From Oegoconia quadripuncta (taxonomy: Eukaryota; Arthropoda; Insecta; Lepidoptera; Autostichidae): a stretch of 64,000 nt of DNA. The stretch spans positions 25,859,324 to 25,923,323 of the forward strand of contig OX438741.1 in the NCBI GenBank assembly GCA_949316235.1, given 5' to 3'. Below, piece by piece: positions 7,908 to 19,599 of this stretch. Made by a program: the position numbers and the translations under genes. Below the pieces are notes generated by a model, which was given only the letters and a program-made list of their open reading frames with translations, searched no databases and was not told the DNA's origin. Numbering within the stretch: position 1 is the stretch's first letter; each line of letters begins with the position of its first letter.

Positions 7908-9270
7908 TTAGAAATCATACTGAAGATGCAGACGCGAGTCGCACCGATTACTTTACGGAATAACCACGCAGACTAGACGACGAGACGAGACGACGACGAC
8001 GAAACGACTATACGCAAAAGTCGACGAGGTCCCATGCATTAATAAGTTATTAATCTGATAAGCCAATTATAAAAGGTTTCTATATATTTCCTCATACATT
8101 GAACCTAAATGTGGTCAGTAATTGTGCATAGAAACTAGCAACGCTATTTAGTCCTTATGTTCGGTCTGCTCCTAGTAATGTAAACCTGTGTAGGTTGAGT
8201 ATTCATTAAACTACGTAATGTTCGACGTAATGATAGATTTTCTATTTTCATATAGGTAATCAATATCGCAGCGAAAGCCATCTCATGGTAACTATAATGT
8301 TATGTTACTTAATTAGCTTTGGATTCAAATTTTTTTTTACTATTATCAGACGCAATGTTTTAAAACAAACAATAAAATGAAAACACAAACTATTATGCAA
8401 AAGCAATGCTACTTATACTTTTACAATATTGTTTGAAACATCCATACTGTCTTCAGGGCCTTCAACACCAAACTATTGTAATATTTATATTTTTTTAACT
8501 GAGGAATGGTAATAGCCACATCATATCTCCAGATGTCAGGGTGAGCACGTTTTAATACAAGTCAACTTCCTATTATTTATTTTTCCCACAAACAAATCAG
8601 CATCATAGATATGGCACAGAATAGATAATAGTACTAACGATATGGTTAGATTTTAATATGTACGTTCTAGTGCCAATGACAGGTCACTTTTCCTGGAGTT
8701 CCTAAAGCGCAAGTACGAAAGCACTGAATTTGTCTTATTGGGCAATGAGAATGATATGCAGCAACAAAAGGGTTCTGAGAAGCACCCGTCCCAACTTGTT
8801 CGTCCCCATTGCCATTGACTCACTCCTTACGTGTTGTTTAATAATAACCATGCTTCCTTTTACAGTCATTTTGGTTCGCTAAGTATTGTTATGCTTGGAA
8901 TAAACTTGGTTCGCACAATGTTGCTCGAAAATTTTTACTTCAGAGCAAACTTGAGAAGTGGGTGGTATGATTTTAACAACCTCATTGGCTCAATATTAAA
9001 AGCCGCATTATTAGGTTACGAGAATCGCAGGTTCGATTCTCAGCAAGTATTTAGACTACTTACAATTTCGAATTCAAACATTCCTCAAAAATGGCATTAC
9101 CATGGCAACCACTGGTCTTCGTACGGTGACTTATTGGATTTATGTACCACGAAATATTCATGCTTCCTTAAGAAATAACCTTCTCCAAGAACCCAAAACT
9201 GAATGTAAAAGAACAGTACAGGGTTAGAAGCGAACCTACATCTTCAAGATTAAAATCTATACTCATGTGC
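7908..9270. other. unassigned flank 3' of the LOA insertion
   Basis: A gac-rich simple sequence occupies 7970-8003. The rest is AT-rich. A 115-codon plus frame (8831-9178) has no recognisable domain and contains an isolated tRNA-like B box (ggttcgattct, 9031-9041), so it may cover a decayed SINE head. Nothing else is recognised. Confidence 0.35.
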
Positions 9271-9510
9271 TTCTTTTTATGCACAACGGGTTAAGGCATT
9301 ACCTCAATCGCACCTGACGTTAAGTGAAGATATGGTAGAAGAAGCATGCTCACCCAGAGCCATCGACTTGTTTGAGGGACTGGCTATCTTGTCTCAAACA
9401 GCCGTAGCCGAACAATGCTATTAACATTGCTGCTTGGCGGCAGACTTAGATAAGATGATGGTAGCTAGTGGATATTTAAAAATGCCCTACCACCAACCAG
9501 ACCGAATACT
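9271..9510 (-). repeat. SINE family A, copy interrupted by another SINE A
   Basis: Read on the minus strand this carries the family body (taccaccaac, gatggtagctag, ggcggcagacttagataagat, acaatgctattaacattg) and the tail ending in a T-run on the plus strand. Its head is missing beyond 9510 because a second copy sits at exactly that point. Confidence 0.7.
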
Positions 9511-9697
9511 ATTTTTTTTATGCACAACGGGTTAACACTTGACCTCAATCGCACCTGATGTTAAGTGAAGATGAGGCCAAGGTTTAAAATGCCCTACCAC
9601 GGACCAAACCGAGTACTAAACATGTATCCCGCTGGGGGATCGAACCCGGGACCATTCGTGAACCCTATGTTGTTTACAATTGAGCCATGGTGGTGGT
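9511..9697 (-). repeat. SINE family A, internally deleted copy inserted in a SINE A
   Basis: Its A-tail (T-run at about 9511-9519) abuts the broken end of the neighbouring copy. The tRNA-like head is well kept, with B box gggatcgaacccggg on the plus strand. The whole centre is missing, with the tail (gatgaggccaagg) joined straight to tttaaaatgccctacc. Confidence 0.7.
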
Positions 9698-10890
9698 CAA
9701 AAGATTCATTATTAGCTCCTATTCAATGTAACGTTTTCATTAACCTGATGACTTTGTTGCCTATCATAAGGTTGTGCCCTTTCTGACAGAGTTCCAACAA
9801 AATAATGAAATTCTTTGTATCGTTTATCTAAAAACCATGTGACCCTCAAATGTCAATCATTTCTTTATTCTCCAAATCTTACTTCGTCGCAAAATTCAAT
9901 TATTACTGTCTGGGTTTTAATCTTATTTTGCCTTTGCAAGTCTTGCATGATTTTGCTTTTTTAAGTAATAGAACAAAAAATGTTGCTTGAACTTTATCTT
10001 CAAAATTAGCTGTACATTTTAATAGCAAGAATAGTAATTTATTATGAATAAAAAACATATATATAATATATATCTAAAGAATATCTAAGAAAATGATATC
10101 TGGTACTATTTTAAACGGCTACGTGTAACAATTTAACAACTTTACCATCAGTGTTCGATCGGCGTCCGTGATTCACCTTAGGCTCCACCGAAAACCAGCG
10201 TTGTAGTCTAATTTCTAGACTGCAACTTATGCTGAGTAGGAGACCTTCTTTGACACCACTTTGGGACACCGAAAATTAATTTTTAAATACTTTAAGTCTA
10301 TTAGTGAAACTTTACTTAGCTACCTAGGTGCCTATTTTTTACTTTTATTTTTGTAAACTGTGCTATGAGATAGGAGTACTCACTCATCCTATTATATGAA
10401 ACTGTTTTGTGTACCTACTTTTGTCTCGGTCCCAATTCCATTATGTCAATTTGCTATTCACCGTTATACATGTATAATAATATGTGTGTCGCTAAATGGG
10501 TCAAATAAACGATTCTTATTCTTATCCTTATAACTTCACCATTGAATTGTCTGCTTAATTACTTAAATAAAAAATCATCTGATTTATATAAATTATTATA
10601 AATATAAGAGTTATTTTTAAATAACCAAAACCTCTTAACACGGAATTCGTATCATTAACACAGACAAGTTTTGTTCTATGACTTTTTAAAACCTGCATTT
10701 TTTTTACTGACCCATACAAAGCACAAAGCTTCGTATACTAAATGTTCATACAACAAAAAATAATGCAGAATTTTAGAAAGACATATACATATAGAACAAA
10801 AGTTGTTTGTTTTCGTAGGAGGTGTTTTAAAAAGGACAGCAGGGTTTTGGTAAGGTCGCATTTTACAGTAAATTTTTGAGTATTTCTCAT
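9698..10890. other. AT-rich sequence with one possible LINE or gene 3' tail
   Basis: Mostly low-complexity. The stretch ending near 10510 (gtcaaataaacgattcttattctt) resembles polyadenylation-type 3' tails seen elsewhere in the window (32930-32968). No coding frame is supported. Confidence 0.3.
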
Positions 10891-11200
10891 ATGCATGACG
10901 AATTATGCTTGACCTCTAACACACCTGATGGACGCCTAACTTATTTCAGAAACCGGCCATCTTATCTCAAATTGCCGACATGCAATTATACTGCCAACAT
11001 TGTTACGTGGCGGCAGACAGGTAAGATGGCTACCAGCCGAGCACTTATAATCGCCCTACCAAAATCAATCTTTGAGATAAATATCACTTATTAAAAATCA
11101 AAATCGTTTTTAACCAAACCAGCACCTACTAAACATGTAAAACACTGGAAATTTAAACCAGAATCTTCGTTTTGTAAACCTTAGCTCAGAGAATAAGTCT
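10891..11200 (-). repeat. SINE family A, old degraded copy
   Basis: Diverged landmarks of the family occur in the right order on the plus strand: tgcttgacctctaacacacctgatg, gccatcttatctca, gccaacattg, ggcggcagacaggtaagatgg, cgccctaccaa and actaaacatgta. The tRNA B box is lost. Confidence 0.6.
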
Positions 11201-12072
11201 CGCTATTCAGCGCGTGAACGCCGCTTGCCTGTTGGGCACTATGCCGCCTCGAGAAGATGCGCTAGACGCAATTTTTTATCTGTAGATGTTTGTGTTTGTA
11301 AATGTTTGTCAAAATATAAATAAATAATGAGGCACTTAAATTGGTATTTAATAATAATCTAGGTAAACCCATATAGTTTTCTTCGGTGTTCGCGATTACT
11401 TAGACCAATTCCATCCATATTCCCATAGGGTTTGGAATAATTTCGCGTAATCCAGTAGGTGAATATCACAGTCGATTCCATGATTTGCGGTGTACTGCAG
11501 GGCGTATTATGCAACTAGCTTTCACTGTACGTTAAAGCGAGAGAGAGCCCCTATGATTGCCTATTACTAGATTACTTGCGAAGTTGGGTAATCAGAAAGT
11601 GTAATGCGCTCTCTACTATATACGTCTCAAAGGGATAGATTTCACTTATATAGCAGTCGAATAAAAGTTATAATAACTTCACTTCTACGGTTTATAGTAA
11701 TTATTTAGGGGAAAAAGTTTTTAGTAGGATATTTTCGGGTTGGGACAAATGTCCCGGTAAGTAGGTATTTAGACTAATGTGGCAACCCTACTTCAGTATG
11801 TTATTAGTGTCATAATGATAGCTATGAAGCTATGCGATAGTAAAAAGTGCATCACTACCTACATTTTATTCGGGTGGCGGCCTCTGCCGATGAGCAAGGT
11901 TGTTCCGCATGTACCGACAGGAAGAAGGAAAAATTGTTCTCGCGATTGTCGCTGCAGCAACAGCCTTGCAGTGACACTGACCGGTGATCAGTGCGTACCT
12001 TTGTATGATCTGACCTGAGTGATGTGCCTATTTGTTAAGCTAAGCCATAGGCTAAACGTAAACACAATATTA
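11201..12072. other. unassigned sequence, locally GC-richer
   Basis: The stretches 11205-11285 and 11870-12025 are richer in GC than their surroundings. A 79-codon frame (11779-12018) ends in a Cys-rich segment (CSRDCRCSNS) that I cannot assign. Confidence 0.3.
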
Positions 12073-12407
12073 CCACGTAAACATTTTTGCTTTCGATCGT
12101 TAATAAGTTGCTCGCTTGCGTTCCGCTAAATTTGGTACCACGTAAGCGCCCTAGAAGTAAAGATATGGGGATAAATCTCTATCAGTGGAAACCTCTAATT
12201 GGCTTTAAATTTTTTAGTTTAAGTGATAATTTATAAAACAGCTGTTTGTTTTCCCAAGAAAATAATAAAAAAAAAGTAAACATTTAATGGATACACGAAT
12301 CGAGTTACCATTAATTTACCTCCAGAGCGCTTACGTGGTACCAAATTTAGCGATCGAATGCAAGCGAGCTAAACGATAAGTTTCGAATCGAAAAAATCTT
12401 TACGTGG
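12073..12407. mobile_element. foldback element with about 80-bp terminal inverted repeats
   Basis: The left arm (12073-12150, starting ccacgtaaacattttt, ending tggtaccacgtaagcgcc) is matched by the reverse complement of the right arm (12326-12407) over about 80 bases with scattered differences. Both arms share gctcgcttgc and ctaaatttggtaccacgtaagcgc. The centre is about 175 bp and non-coding. This is a non-autonomous, MITE-like foldback. No clear target duplication was found. Confidence 0.75.
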
Positions 12408-12482
12408 AATGGTTACTGGTCTTAATTATAAGAAATATAGATATTTCAAAATGATGAAAACTCACAGAAGGTTTTTTATATT

Positions 12483-14787
12483 AATAATAATAATAATAAT
12501 CTCTTTATTGACATATTAAATGTTACAAGCTCCTATGAAGACTCTGACACCTAAACTAGGTTAAATAAACCTGTATCTCAGGAGTCAGTGGCTTCTCCCA
12601 ATTTAAACTTAAAACAAAGATGCCAAGAAAGCCTATTATCTAAATCACAAAGTTTTTATTTTATAATGAGTAACAAATGGGTAGTTATATTATATAGTAA
12701 TAGTAAATACAGTATAGATATATATATAGTATATAGTAAGTACGCATATAATATATATTAATAAATAAATACATAAAAAGTTGTATAATAAATACAATAA
12801 TATAATATAAAATTAAATAAATATTTTGTTATAATAAATATATATTTATTTAATGATAAATATAATAATACACATTACATAATTTAGTTTAGCTTACAAC
12901 CCGTTAACTAAATAGATTCTCTGTTTCTTGATAGGTTAATGATACAAGCCAATCTCTTACTTTTGATTTACAATCAAACAGTGATAGTGGGTAAAAGTTT
13001 AAAATTTTGTTGCTTTTGTTATAAAGGAAAACCGAAAGATAAGCACGCTGACGTCTTGCAAAAGCAGTACGTACCGGAACATGAACGAGTACGTTTGGTA
13101 TTTTACGTTTATTATGGTAAAGCTTGGAGTCATAAGGAGTGTGAGCATGCCGTTTAATAATCAAATTATACACGAATAATTGTCTGACAGTGAGCAATTT
13201 ACAGTGTTCATATAATAACTTTGTTGAAAACCTATATGGTTTGAAAGTCATTGTTTTTAACAAAGATCTTTGGGCTCTTTCGAGCTTTACCATAAACGTC
13301 TTACACGCTCCCCCCCATACCCCAATACAATATCCGATAACCGATTGTGCTAGAGCAAAGTATATTGTACGTAAGAGTTCATAGTCTGCAACATATCTCA
13401 ACTTTTTAAAGGTCCAGATTAGTCTCCGCGTGCGCCCCGTAATAACTTCTATATGAGGAAGCCAATTCAATTTATCGTCCAGAATGACACCAAGATATTT
13501 AACAGTTTTAGATTTATTAATTTTAAGGCATGAGCATTGATGAACTTGCCGTCGGTCACATGTGTGTACTTTTAGTTCAATATCACTAAGATGGGATTTA
13601 ACGGAGGTAAATTGTATATAAGTGGTTTTTAATATATTTAGTGTAAGCAAATTTTGTCCAAGCCATTGCGCCACATTTTGAAGTCCAGTCTCAGCAATAC
13701 TTTGCACTTCAGTCCAGGTATCTCCATGAAAAACTAAGGCCATGTCATCGGCATAAGTAAATATTTTGCCATTTGTTAGAGACATTTGACATAAATCGTT
13801 TATGTAAATAAGAAAAAGGCTTGGACCAAGTATGCTTCCCTGGGGAACTCCAAAAGTAACATTGGCGTCGGAACTAATAAAATTATTGATCTTAACTCTT
13901 TGGACCCGATCAGTAAGAAAATCTTTAAAAATTGAAAGGGCAGAGTCTCTTATTCCAATATTTTCTAGTTTATCTACAAGAGCAGGTATCGAAACAGTAT
14001 CAAATGTCTTGGCAAGGTCGAGGAAAATGCCAACGCATCTCTGCTTCCTGTCCTGTTTCTCAGACACAAACTCAGCCAGTTTACTAATGCTAATGCCGGC
14101 TCTAAAACCAAATTGGGAACTTGATAAGACATTGTAACGGTTTAGGTATTTTGTTAACCGATTATTTAGCATCTTTTCCAAAATTTTAGAGAGGGAAGGC
14201 AAAACGGATATCGGCCTATAATTTGTGATACCATCTCGAGACCCACTCTTGTAAACAGGGGTAATTAGAGACCTTTTAAATACTTTTGGAAAACACCCCT
14301 GCTCAAAACATACCCGGAAGAGGGCAGTAAGCGGTGTTAGAATGACATGGCTGATCATTTTGAGGAATTGGGCCGGTATTGAATCCCAGCCTATGGCACA
14401 ATCGTTTTTAAGGCTTAGGATAAGAGATTCAACCTCCGACTCATCTGGTGGAATAAGCCCCATGGAATTAATTAATCTATCTTTTCCTTTATTGTTAGTA
14501 TTGCATTGTCCACTATTTGTAATAATTTTATCAGCTAAATCTTTACCAACTTCAGAAAAATAATTGTTTATTTTCTCTACAGTATCCAAGGGATCTCTAT
14601 TTCGAATTAACTCATCAGCTGAGGATTTTTTATTTGTAAGATCTGCTATACATTTAATTGCAGCCCATGTTTCTTTACTGTTTTTGGCACTTCTTAAAAG
14701 AAATTTATCATTTTGACGTTTCAACTTTGTTAAGAGTGAATTACAAAAATTTCTATATCGTCTATACGATATTTGGAGAACTTCATT
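12483..14787 (-). mobile_element. CR1-like LINE, 5'-truncated
   Basis: The element runs from a truncation near 14787, where an unrelated repeat begins, through an open RT frame. It ends in an AT-rich 3' UTR of about 420 nt and a tail read on the minus strand as AATAAAGAG followed by (ATT)n (plus strand 12483-12510). A triplet-repeat tail without poly(A) and the RT sequence point to the CR1/Daphne-type group rather than Jockey. The 5' UTR, ORF1 and the endonuclease domain are absent. Confidence 0.75.
12904..14787 (-). CDS. CR1-like reverse transcriptase, N-terminally truncated
   Basis: This is the RT portion of LINE ORF2. The frame is open from the truncation point (14787) to a stop at 12904, about 627 codons, with no natural start. 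Visible RT motifs are ITPVYKSG, YRPISVLPSLSKILEK, QFGFR, FLDLAKTFD, GVPQGSILGPSLFLIYINDL, the catalytic YADD (codons at 13744-13755) and VKYLGVILDDKL. The motif usually reading AKAFD has Thr in place of the second Ala. The C-terminal region is complete. The endonuclease is gone, so the protein cannot act alone. No frameshift is seen, so the insertion is fairly young. Clade is inferred from motif flavour and tail. Confidence 0.85.
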   Translation of the reverse strand, partial: NEVLQISYRRYRNFCNSLLTKLKRQNDKFLLRSAKNSKETWAAIKCIADLTNKKSSADELIRNRDPLDTVEKINNYFSEVGKDLADKIITNSGQCNTNNKGKDRLINSMGLIPPDESEVESLILSLKNDCAIGWDSIPAQFLKMISHVILTPLTALFRVCFEQGCFPKVFKRSLITPVYKSGSRDGITNYRPISVLPSLSKILEKMLNNRLTKYLNRYNVLSSSQFGFRAGISISKLAEFVSEKQDRKQRCVGIFLDLAKTFDTVSIPALVDKLENIGIRDSALSIFKDFLTDRVQRVKINNFISSDANVTFGVPQGSILGPSLFLIYINDLCQMSLTNGKIFTYADDMALVFHGDTWTEVQSIAETGLQNVAQWLGQNLLTLNILKTTYIQFTSVKSHLSDIELKVHTCDRRQVHQCSCLKINKSKTVKYLGVILDDKLNWLPHIEVITGRTRRLIWTFKKLRYVADYELLRTIYFALAQSVIGYCIGVWGGACKTFMVKLERAQRSLLKTMTFKPYRFSTKLLYEHCKLLTVRQLFVYNLIIKRHAHTPYDSKLYHNKRKIPNVLVHVPVRTAFARRQRAYLSVFLYNKSNKILNFYPLSLFDCKSKVRDWLVSLTYQETENLFS

Positions 14788-14935
14788 TCATCATTACATA
14801 CATACATACATAACGTCACGACCTTTATCCCAAATGGGGTGGTCAGAGGTATCCCAAATAATAGGGTTTGGATGTTCTAAACGTTAAGAGTTTAATGAAT
14901 GAAACAACATCCACGGCCTACTATAATCTGCACAA
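14788..14935. repeat. repeat family E fragment
   Basis: Contains the family core, including cgtcacgacctttatccca and aatggggtggtcagag, then ttaagagtttaatg. It is preceded by tacatacatacata. Related copies lie at 23918-24060, 40947-41060, 45556-46135 and 63270-63525. The class is not known to me. Confidence 0.6.
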
Positions 14936-15239
14936 TCCTATAATCTGCACAGGGCTATTTATGGACACACACACTCAACAAGTAAAGGCTAATGTCCCAA
15001 CAATGCAGACGTGTAAGTCTATTCAGTAGACAGTTGTTGTAGTCTTAAAGAAATATATACGTATGTCAATGCTGATGATATTTGACACTAATAACATTTT
15101 AAACAATTTAAGACACTGTTTAAGCAGCCTGCAAAGTTTTACACGCAGAGAGCAATGTCAACAAATTCTACTTAATCGGAGTGTGTTAGTCGATAAAATA
15201 TACCGAACTGGAGAAGACGGCCAAATAAATATTTTCAAA
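14936..15239. other. unassigned AT-rich sequence
   Basis: No repeat or coding similarity recognised. Confidence 0.3.
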
Positions 15240-15470
15240 ATAAAGAAATAGACAATTTAGAAAACCCCCGAGTAAACAAGCGATTGAAACAAAACAGCTG
15301 ATCCGATTTTGATAAAAACATGTCTAAAACCACCGCTAGAAAACCTGCTTTCAAATATAAAAAACCGCATCCAAATCGGTTCAGCCGTTTAAGAGCTATG
15401 GTGGCACAAATACACACATAACGGTCAAACTTATAACACCCCTCTTTTTGCGTCGGGGGTTATAAATCGG
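15240..15470 (+). repeat. repeat family K copy
   Basis: Begins caatttagaaaaccccc and includes ccgattttgataaaaacatg, aaaccgcatccaaatcggtt, cagccgtttaagagctatgg and, at the end, cgtcgggggttataa. This is a dispersed non-coding family with at least five copies here. Its class is uncertain; it could be a non-autonomous transposon or a LINE 3' region. Confidence 0.6.
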
Positions 15471-15930
15471 CTTTTGTAGTGTACAGAGCCACAATAACCA
15501 CGATAGCCTTTCTCTCCATAGGTATATTCCAATTACAGCAGGATGAAGTAGGCACCATAACCTATTGACGATACTAAATTGGAATGATGAGAAGAATAAT
15601 GAACACTCAGGCATCAATCAACAACAGCATCAGCAACATTTGTGGCGTCACCAAAACCTATCCAGATTGAAATAATTTCCGCACTCTATATCTGCCTAAA
15701 TTTATATTTATAATCGTTTATTTACAGTTTACCAGTTCGCGGATGGTGATTGTTGTTTGTCACCGATCTAAATCCATCAAGCGGAACAACTACCGCCTTT
15801 TTTGTTTGGCCATCTCGGCAATATTACCTATCTGTTTTTATTTGTCTCTGATCGACTCAAGGAATAATTTCACTATATTGTGGCGTTATTAAAAATATAA
15901 TAAATGTGGTTATGTAATAAACACAATTTT
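15471..15930. other. unassigned sequence
   Basis: No recognisable gene or repeat. It lies between two same-strand copies of family K. Confidence 0.3.
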
Positions 15931-16148
15931 AAATTGGAAATTTTAGAAAATACAGAATTCTAAATATACTTGTACCAAATTATTGAACCGATTTAGAATC
16001 AACTTCACTGGCTTTAACCTATATTGAAAAATACTTAGTTTAGAAAACTGAAACTGTTTTCAAATCGATTCAGTCGTTTTGACGTTATACTGTTACAGAC
16101 AGACATCTTCAAACTTATAACCTTCCATCGGTCGAGGGTTAAAGAGCC
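15931..16148 (+). repeat. repeat family K copy, diverged
   Basis: Keeps ggaaattttagaaaatac, ttgaaccgatttagaat, caaatcgattcagtcgtttt, acagacagacatcttc and aacttataa...ggtcgagggttaaa in the family order. Confidence 0.55.
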
Positions 16149-16224
16149 GACAAGTGTCTCTAGACTCGAGTTGGTCATCTCTGAGGTATTAATATGCATA
16201 TTATAAAATATGAAATGAAACAAA

Positions 16225-16560
16225 TATTACTTTGTGCTGCCACATAGCCTATAAAAGTCCATCACTGGACATAAACCTTTCCAATTCATCATTTTCCATG
16301 CGAAGTTTTGTCCTAATCCCTACGCTGGGCAATCGGCGGAATCTTAGAGATACTAGACAATTCATTATCATTGGATCTTTGACAGCCTTTAAATGTTCTA
16401 TACATAAGCCTTCATCACGTTACGATTTGCATCGCTTTCTAATGGAGAATTTGCCCTAACGCCACGCTGGGCTAGCTGGGATTATTTGTGGGAGTTCCGC
16501 ACCAATGTTGACGCTGCCCATCACTGGTCTGACAGTTACGCTCACGGTAACTTAAGTGGC
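16225..16560 (+). repeat. repeat family F copy
   Basis: Starts at gcctataaaagtccatcactggacataaacc and contains two forms of the acgctgggc motif (about 16320 and 16463) and gttccgcacca. Shorter relatives lie at 44535-44612, 50745-50852, 51243-51345 and (opposite strand) 56572-56628. Similar sequence is common in moth and butterfly genomes from memory. Confidence 0.5.
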
Positions 16561-17950
16561 TTCCTATGATTTGCACTAGAAGAGTAAGTTAGTCTTATTC
16601 TACTTTGCCGGGATAATTTATTTGCATATGGCTATTCAAGAGCTCTTCATTAGGTAATTAAAATTCTTAAAGACCTGTTTTCCTAAAGACGTATATTCAA
16701 TCGTTCCACCGTCATAATATCAGTAACTGTCATGTGTACGGAAGCGGTTGCAGCCAACTAACAAAGCATAAAGCTGGTTGCATTGGAATCAAGATCACAT
16801 TTTTGCGTCTTTTGGTGTGGAACATCTTTTGACGTTTAGAAGCTTTGTCTCGTCTCTGAGGTGTACATGGCCGAAGAGCCAAAATTAACTTCTGGCAACA
16901 TATACTTAGACATAATCAATATTGCCATTCAACGAGGTAATGCCTACAAAGACCATGACATCAGCAATCAAGAATCTTGAACAAGTATTCAGAGGTAGAA
17001 AGAGTGATCAATAGAGTTTACATAGTTTATTTTCAATATTTTCTCTACCAAAAAACAAACTGTAACTTGCACCGAGCTACAGTACATTCAATTAAATCCA
17101 AATAACATTATTTTAAAGGAGCAAGTTCCGAATGGCATCATACATGAGTTAAGAAATCGTGATTTATGCTAATCCTAACTAAATCATGTGGTTGAAATCT
17201 GCGGTACCTGAGTTCACCGCTGAGCCGGTATATCGGAAAACATCGGATTCTCACGGCCGTAGCCGACGACGATATTCGCGGTCACTCACACAACATGTAA
17301 TGCGGAGTTTGCTCGTGGAGAAGGCATCGAAAACTTAACAGCAATGAAATATACAGAAGTAATAGCGCATAAGTATACTACAAATACCAATTACTACTGA
17401 AAGAAAACCATTTATTATTTTTGAAGATAAGTAAAACATTTATTTCAATTCAATTATATAAAACTCATACAATTCGAACTTAAAAAGAAAAGACAATTTT
17501 ATATTTCGACTCGAGATTCGACTTCTTTAATGTAGGTAAATTAAAGAGAATTTATCCTTATTTATTGCTTCTATTGATGGTGCCATACAAATGCAATCTG
17601 CTTTTTCAGTAAATCATCTGATAGTTTTCCGTATTTCTAACGATGTGATTCTCTTGTATTCCTGCCTCCTTCTTCCCTTCCTCCTGAGTCCGTTCATTTG
17701 GCTCTCTGTATGTTAGATTCAAGTAAAGATAAGATGGCAAAGCCTTAATTTATAAAATTGGTTTTACAACAATCTTACTTCTATTTTTGACTGTATCTAT
17801 ATATTTTATCATTTTTATCAGTAAGACTACACGAGAATTTCCCAATGGTAACATTTTCATTAAGAAAATGCGATTGAGAGTGCAAGTATGGAATTAATGC
17901 CTACTCTGTAAATCTCTGTATGATCTTGACCATTTGTGTTATATATTTAT
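16561..17950. other. unassigned AT-rich sequence
   Basis: About 1.4 kb without a frame over 60 codons and without a repeat I could match inside the window. Confidence 0.3.
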
Positions 17951-18182
17951 AGGCGACGTTAAACAATATCTAGCGTGGTCAAATGGATGGGTGATCACTC
18001 CTTAAAGACCTTTTTATTAGTGTCTTCTTGCTTCGAAGGTCACGTTAACTTTGTTATCTATACGTTAAACAGTCGATCCCAGTTGTTTTCAATTCAAATT
18101 TGTCGTTCAGTAAAATTGCCGGACTACGGGAACGGTGTATAAGCCCTTCCAGTCAAGTGATAAGGCTGTTAAAGTGAAGGTG
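17951..18182 (+). repeat. 5S-rRNA-headed SINE, diverged copy
   Basis: The head (gcgacgttaaacaat...gcgtggtcaaatggatgggtgatcac) is a decayed 5S internal promoter. The body after it (ttgcttcgaaggtcacgttaa) matches the copy at 40320-40618, and it ends with aaggctgtt. A shared body outside the 5S part argues for a SINE rather than a stray 5S pseudogene. Confidence 0.6.
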
Positions 18183-18540
18183 AGTTTAATTTATAAGTTT
18201 TCTGCATCACACCATCAAAAATTTTGACTAGAAATTTTAAATATTTCAAACATCAGGTTAGCAGTTCATTCTAACTCGCAGTCTGATGGCATGCCATCCG
18301 CGATCCTATCGACGCAAGCCGCTTCCAATTGGTCGCTCTGGAAATCTATGGGGGAGGTCTATGCTCAACAGTTGACGTCTTTTGACTAATTTGATGGTGA
18401 TGATTAATGCAAGGTATCTTAGTTGGAGTTAAAAGCCAGATCATCGTCATTAGCCTTACACGTCTCCACTGTAGAGGTACAGCCTCCGTTTACTAGGATA
18501 TTGGCCATAATTCATCGCGTGGGCTCAGTGCGGATTGTAT
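18183..18540. other. unassigned sequence
   Basis: Nothing recognised. It separates two opposite-strand pieces of the 5S-headed SINE family. Confidence 0.3.
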
Positions 18541-18645
18541 TTGTGTCAAATGACCACCTGACAGACAGTGCATTTAAGTCGCCCCTCTAGGCCACCGACT
18601 TGGCTTAAAGACGGCCTTCAATTGAAATCAACCGGGATCAAATTC
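18541..18645 (-). repeat. 5S-headed SINE, body fragment
   Basis: ccaccgacttggcttaaagacggccttcaattgaa is the reverse complement of the middle body of the copy at 40320-40618 (ttcaattgaaggcaatcgttaagccaagtcggtg), with few changes. The 5S head is missing. Confidence 0.6.
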
Positions 18646-18939
18646 TAATCTGAAACGACTAGCAAATATAACTGTCATGTCATGTAAACTATGCCATGAG
18701 TGCTTCTACCAGACACGGGCTGATCTGAAACGGCATATATTTTGTTTCCTCTAAAAATAATTGAATTAAACTGATCTTTGTCTATATAGCAAGTTTTACG
18801 TTCCAAAATAATGTTTAATTCTAAACCAATTTGAATTCGACTTATTTAATCATCAATCGTCGATTGTAAGTTGACTCTACATCAAAAGGACGGATTCTAC
18901 CTACTTAGCAATAATAGGTACCTAACAATAATACAAATA

Positions 18940-19209
18940 ATAAATAAATAAATATCCTTAGACATACACACAACGCCATCTAGTTCCACATTAAGCAACT
19001 ATAGGCTTATGTTGTGGATACCTTATGGTTGATATACTACACAAATACATTTTTTTTTGTAAATAAATACATATATAAATAAAAAACATCCAAAACTCGG
19101 GAACACATGTCTATATTCATCATACAAATATATGCCCCTAGCGGGATTTGAACCCGCAACCTTTTGGTATAGCAGTCAGACTTTCTAACCACTACACCAA
19201 ACAGGTCGT
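18940..19209 (-). repeat. SINE family C, full-length copy
   Basis: On the minus strand: tRNA-like head (gtttggtgtagtggttagaaa, B box gggttcaaatcccgc), body (acatgtgttcccgag, catttatttacaaa), then tatcaaccataaggtatcc, gcttaatgtggaactagatggcg and a tail of attt repeats. The tRNA-like part is a SINE promoter, not a functional tRNA gene. Confidence 0.8.
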
Positions 19210-19599
19210 CATAATAGTTTTCATATATTATGCCTTCTTAATTTTTTTATACATTCATGTCTTCCGCATACGCTGTCGACGATCTAGCTAAGTTTATTTA
19301 TTTAAATATGCGTGAACTGCACTCGCCAGAGCTCCTTTGTCTCAGCTCGTTGTTACTAATATAGCCGGTACTTCCTGGTCATCGTGGTCCTTTTGTATAC
19401 CACTTGTTCTATAGTACACGTGCATTAATATACAATTTTGTTACTAAGATTGTTATTGTATGGTTTATATGCTGTCGATATTTCTTCTTAATAAGTTTGA
19501 AATAGGGACTTTCAAAGTAGATATCTCACATTTTAACCCAATGGAATATCCATTGCTTGATACAGAGGATCCCTCTTCTCACAATCTCCCTCTTCGTTC

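Noticed and set aside
2502..8010. AAACGACTA at 2502-2510 and 8002-8010 as the target duplication of the LOA-like element.
   Set aside because: The 13-bp match at 2530-2542 and 7895-7907 is longer. It lies right after the repeat tail on one side and close to the ribozyme-defined 5' end on the other. The 9-bp pair then lies outside both ends and is probably chance in gac-rich sequence.
9031..9041. Isolated B box as a Pol III gene.
   Set aside because: No A box at proper spacing and no SINE body that I could match.
12904..14724. Host protein-coding gene for the 606-codon frame.
   Set aside because: It contains RT motifs throughout and has a LINE 3' tail; the apparent start is TTG.
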